In this document: piece after piece, positions 61,209 to 64,000 of the stretch
Numbering within the stretch: the stretch's first letter is position 1
Layout of the letters: each line of letters starts with the position of its first letter
Translations under genes and position numbers: made by a program
Notes under the pieces: generated by a model
The model's database searches: none
Told to the model about the DNA's origin: nothing
The model's input: only the letters and a program-made list of their open reading frames with translations
NCBI GenBank assembly: GCA_047495785.1
Contig: JBLDXI010000013.1
Coordinates: 868,001-932,000 of the forward strand
Direction of reading: 5' to 3'
Source: Lepidodermella squamata
Lineage: Eukaryota > Gastrotricha
DNA: 64,000 nt

Positions 61209-62326
61209 TTGGTCAAAATAAAAAATGAGCACCAACTTCGGCTGTCATTGCAGCCAGTGCCAAAAATCATATTGATTGAAATTCGATAGCATATAAGTAT
61301 AGACAGAAATGAATCGCCTCTGCAGCGTGGCCCGATTCAGTTACTCTGCGCGCTGCTCTGTGTTTTTGGGCCGAGAAGTTTGTGACTTGTTTTGCAGGAA
61401 CTGCGCTTGGCTGTTTCATCGCTAATAAACACTTTCACGCGTCGACGGCCCCCGCGATCAATGCGCCCAGGTGCTGGGCCGAATTTGTCGTCGTCGTCTG
61501 TTCACGCCGGAAGTCAAAATAATAACAAGGTGATAATTATTACTTTTTATTATTTCAATATAAGCATTTCCGCCGTTCTTCACCATCATCATAGATGCTT
61601 TTATATAAAATTTCAAAGGACCATCATCGTCATCTAATCGCAGCACGCTAAATCATTCATCAATCTTCGATATCAACGCGACAAACAAAACACAGATTTT
61701 TTCATCTTTTTCCAGCGTTGAGAAAGTCGTGTATAACCAAAAAAACTAGAGATAGTAGAGACAGACAGCGAGCGAGAGAAAAAAGAATGGAGATAATTGA
61801 TTGCGAAAAGCACAATCAACTTGAAGCATCAGTATCGTTGCAGAAAGGTAGTCGTTTGTTTTCATTACAAATCATGATCATGGCATCGCATCATTCGCTC
61901 AACATTTATTTACAAAAAAAGTAATTCAAATTCTAAATATCGGCGGCGGAGGGGTCGAAAAAATTGTCTTAATTTTCGTTTCGTTGAGAATTTGCTAGCG
62001 GCGGTGAACAACATCAACAAAACGACGCGCTATGAAAGAACCACAGGCAGAGAAAAAAAACCAATAATATATATTTATATCTCGAAGCTCATCGAATCTC
62101 TCGAAGAAGCGTGTCAACTACTAGAGCAGCTAACGAAAAATATGACAATTTTTTATTTACAATATAAAGAGGCTCGATTCGTTTTGTTTTTTTCGTTAAT
62201 TACAGGGGGAGACGATGAAGAGAACAACACGTGTGAAAAAAGAACGGAAAGAAAAGAAAGATCTCTAGATTGAATAAATGCTCAGGGTTTTTTTTCTAAC
62301 AATGGTTTCTATGGTACAACAAGGCA
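61209..62326. other. Intergenic between SLC6 promoter and ZFHX 3' end
   Basis: About 1.1 kb with the distal SLC6 promoter and the ZFHX 3' UTR. Purine-rich runs around 61740-61790 and 62040-62070. Small open frames show no recognisable protein. Confidence 0.4.
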
Positions 62327-64000
62327 TCAGGTAAGCAGCGCCGGCGAGGGCGAGTGGTGGTTGTTGAGGTGGTTCGGCGTCGTCGCTTGCATCAGATTCA
62401 GCTCGGCATTCACCGACTCCGACTCGGACGACGATGAGTACTTGCCGTTGATGTTAGGCGGCAGCGGCGCCGTTGCGTCCTGCTCGTCCGATGAATCAGC
62501 CCCGCCCAGCTTCGTCTTCAGCGCATCGACGTGAACCTTCGAGATCAGGTGATCGACCAGAGACGGCCCGACCGCTTCCAGGCAGTCAGGGCACGAACCA
62601 CCGGCTACGAGTTGCTGCATGGACCCGGCCGCGTTCAGGCCAGTCACAAAACCCAACTTGGCCTTCTTCTCCTTGGCACGCGCGTTTTGAAACCACACTT
62701 GCACGACCGATTTTTGCAAACCAAGCTCAGAACCTAGGAAAAAAATTAGGTAAAAACCTAAATTTTATGGCTAATTTTTCAATAAATACCTAGTTGAATG
62801 CATTCAGCTTGAGTCGGCGTTTTGTAGTATTCGAAAATCGCCCTCATAATTCTGACTTGAAGCGGCGATAGCTGGGTTCGAAAGCGCCGCCGGCTGTTCG
62901 AAGAACTGACAACGCCGTTGTTGTTAGCAAACGGCAGGCTGTTGCTGTTCTCCCGAATTTCGTCATCGTTTTCTTCCATGTTTGAATCGAGCGACGAAAT
63001 GATCGAGTCTTCATTCATCGGCTGGTTGCTCTGCGAGCCGCCGTTGCGCGAATTTTCAAAGGCAAGAAGCGAGGCAAGATCCGGCCGGTTCGCCAAGTTG
63101 TTGCTTTTACGCTCGCGAGACCGCTGGTTCTGGAACCAGACTTGAACCGTCCGCCGCGTGAGCCCCGTCTCAGCGCACAGAAACTCCAACTGATCACGGG
63201 TCGGATTTTGGCATCGTTGAAAGCTCTCGTACATGATGTTGTGTTGAGCAGCTGTTATCGTCGTGCGGCTGCGTTTCGCGCCGTTCGACGTCGTACCAAC
63301 AGCCATCGAAACCTGGTTATCTTCCGCCTCATCGCCGCCTTCGTTGTCCTCAGGCATGTTCTCCTCAACTTCATCCTCGTTATCGCCGATGTTCGAAAAC
63401 TGGTCGTTTTCAATGGTCGTCTCAGCGGGCAGCAAATGCGTGACGCTGGTCGCAGATTGCTCGCCAGCGATCGGCCGTTCGTGGGCTGATGACGCGGCTG
63501 ACGCAACTGACAGCACACTGCCCTGGCTTGACCGCCTCGTTTTCTGCCGCTGGTTTTGAAACCAGACAATGATAACCCGCTGACTGAGGCCAAGCTGCTG
63601 CGACAGTCGTTTTTGGTCTTCTTCACGTGGATACGCGTTCTTTTCGAAGGCTTCCATCAACGACTGAAGCTGGTGGTCGGAGAATTTCGTCCGACTCGCC
63701 CGCCGCCACGACCGGCCAGCCGGCGACCCGGACCGAGACCCGAACTGGTCATCGGGGCTCATGCGATCGCGCGGCTGTTCGATTTCGTCCTCGTAATCGT
63801 CGTTTTGATCGTAGTAATCGTTATTGCCAATCAACTGGTCATCGATTTGTTGCTGCTGCTGTTGTTCCTTCAAATCTTCAACATCCATAGGATTGCTAGG
63901 TTCGACCTTCATCTCCGGCGCAGGCGTCACGTCTAACCGCTCGTCATTCACCGGCGAGGTTGATAGTGGCGGTGGAATGTTGAGATTGTACGGCGAATTC
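62327..64000 (-). CDS. ZFHX3/zfh-2-type multi-homeodomain transcription factor (3' part)
   Basis: Two exons: from the right edge (64000) to 62790 and 62733-62327. Three homeodomains are seen in order. At 63702-63532: RTKFSDHQLQSLMEAF with VIIVWFQNQRQKTRR. At 63276-63106: RSRTTITAAQ with VQVWFQNQRSRERK. At about 62890-62665, split by the intron: RRFRTQLSPLQVRIM with VVQVWFQNARAKEKK. They correspond to homeodomains 2, 3 and 4 of ZFHX3/ZFHX4 and fly zfh-2. Poly-Gln and acidic linkers lie between. A C-terminal zinc-finger-like stretch (CPDCLEAV, then H-x5-H) follows homeodomain 3. The protein starts outside the window, so the N-terminal zinc fingers are not visible. A neuronal differentiation role is known for the family. 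Confidence 0.9.

Overview
The window is animal nuclear DNA from a compact invertebrate genome. Most introns are about 45-70 nt, genes lie a few hundred bases apart, and several families are metazoan-specific: SLC6 catecholamine transporter, ZFHX multi-homeodomain factor, hexa-EF-hand calbindin, TAF12, TMEM185. An ecdysozoan-like protostome fits best, but the phylum cannot be fixed from sequence alone. Most gene models were rebuilt by hand from splice signals and reading-frame continuity; wherever exon sums are given they are divisible by three. Several protease exons are located only approximately.

Layout. 1-5.2 kb: two tandem SLC26 anion transporters (minus strand; the first runs off the left edge). 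5.5-30.2 kb: a tandem array of seven S1 (trypsin-type) secreted serine protease genes, all minus strand. The first five (called P1-P5 here) encode two protease domains joined by a Thr/Pro-rich linker. In every one the first domain has lost the catalytic serine (Asp in four, His in one), while the second keeps the full triad in four of five; in P2 both domains are dead. P6 and P7 are single-domain, intact proteases with mucin-like Thr-rich tails and arose by a recent segmental duplication. Between P4 and P5, on the opposite strand, sit two tandem genes for a small secreted eight-cysteine protein I cannot assign to a family. The P6-P7 spacer holds a LINE remnant, a broken copy of the P5 5' end and an 877-bp TA-flanked inverted-repeat element.

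31-36 kb: two tandem SLC10-type transporters with N-terminal ectodomains. 36.7-40.6 kb: an importin-4-like karyopherin. 42.7-45.0 kb: TAF12 and TMEM185. 47.2-48.9 kb (plus strand): HDDC2 and a C9orf78/TLS1 homologue only 52 bp apart. 49.4-50.9 kb: a calbindin-32-like protein with six intact EF-hands. 54.6-61.2 kb: a dopamine-transporter-like SLC6 protein with a very long N-terminus, at least one candidate alternative first exon and an unusual Asn-to-Thr change in the sodium site. 62.3 kb to the right edge: the 3' part of a ZFHX3/zfh-2 type gene.

The housekeeping genes are unrelated to each other. The best candidate for an undescribed system is the protease array: paired pseudoprotease and protease domains in one chain, with the embedded cysteine-rich secreted gene pair.
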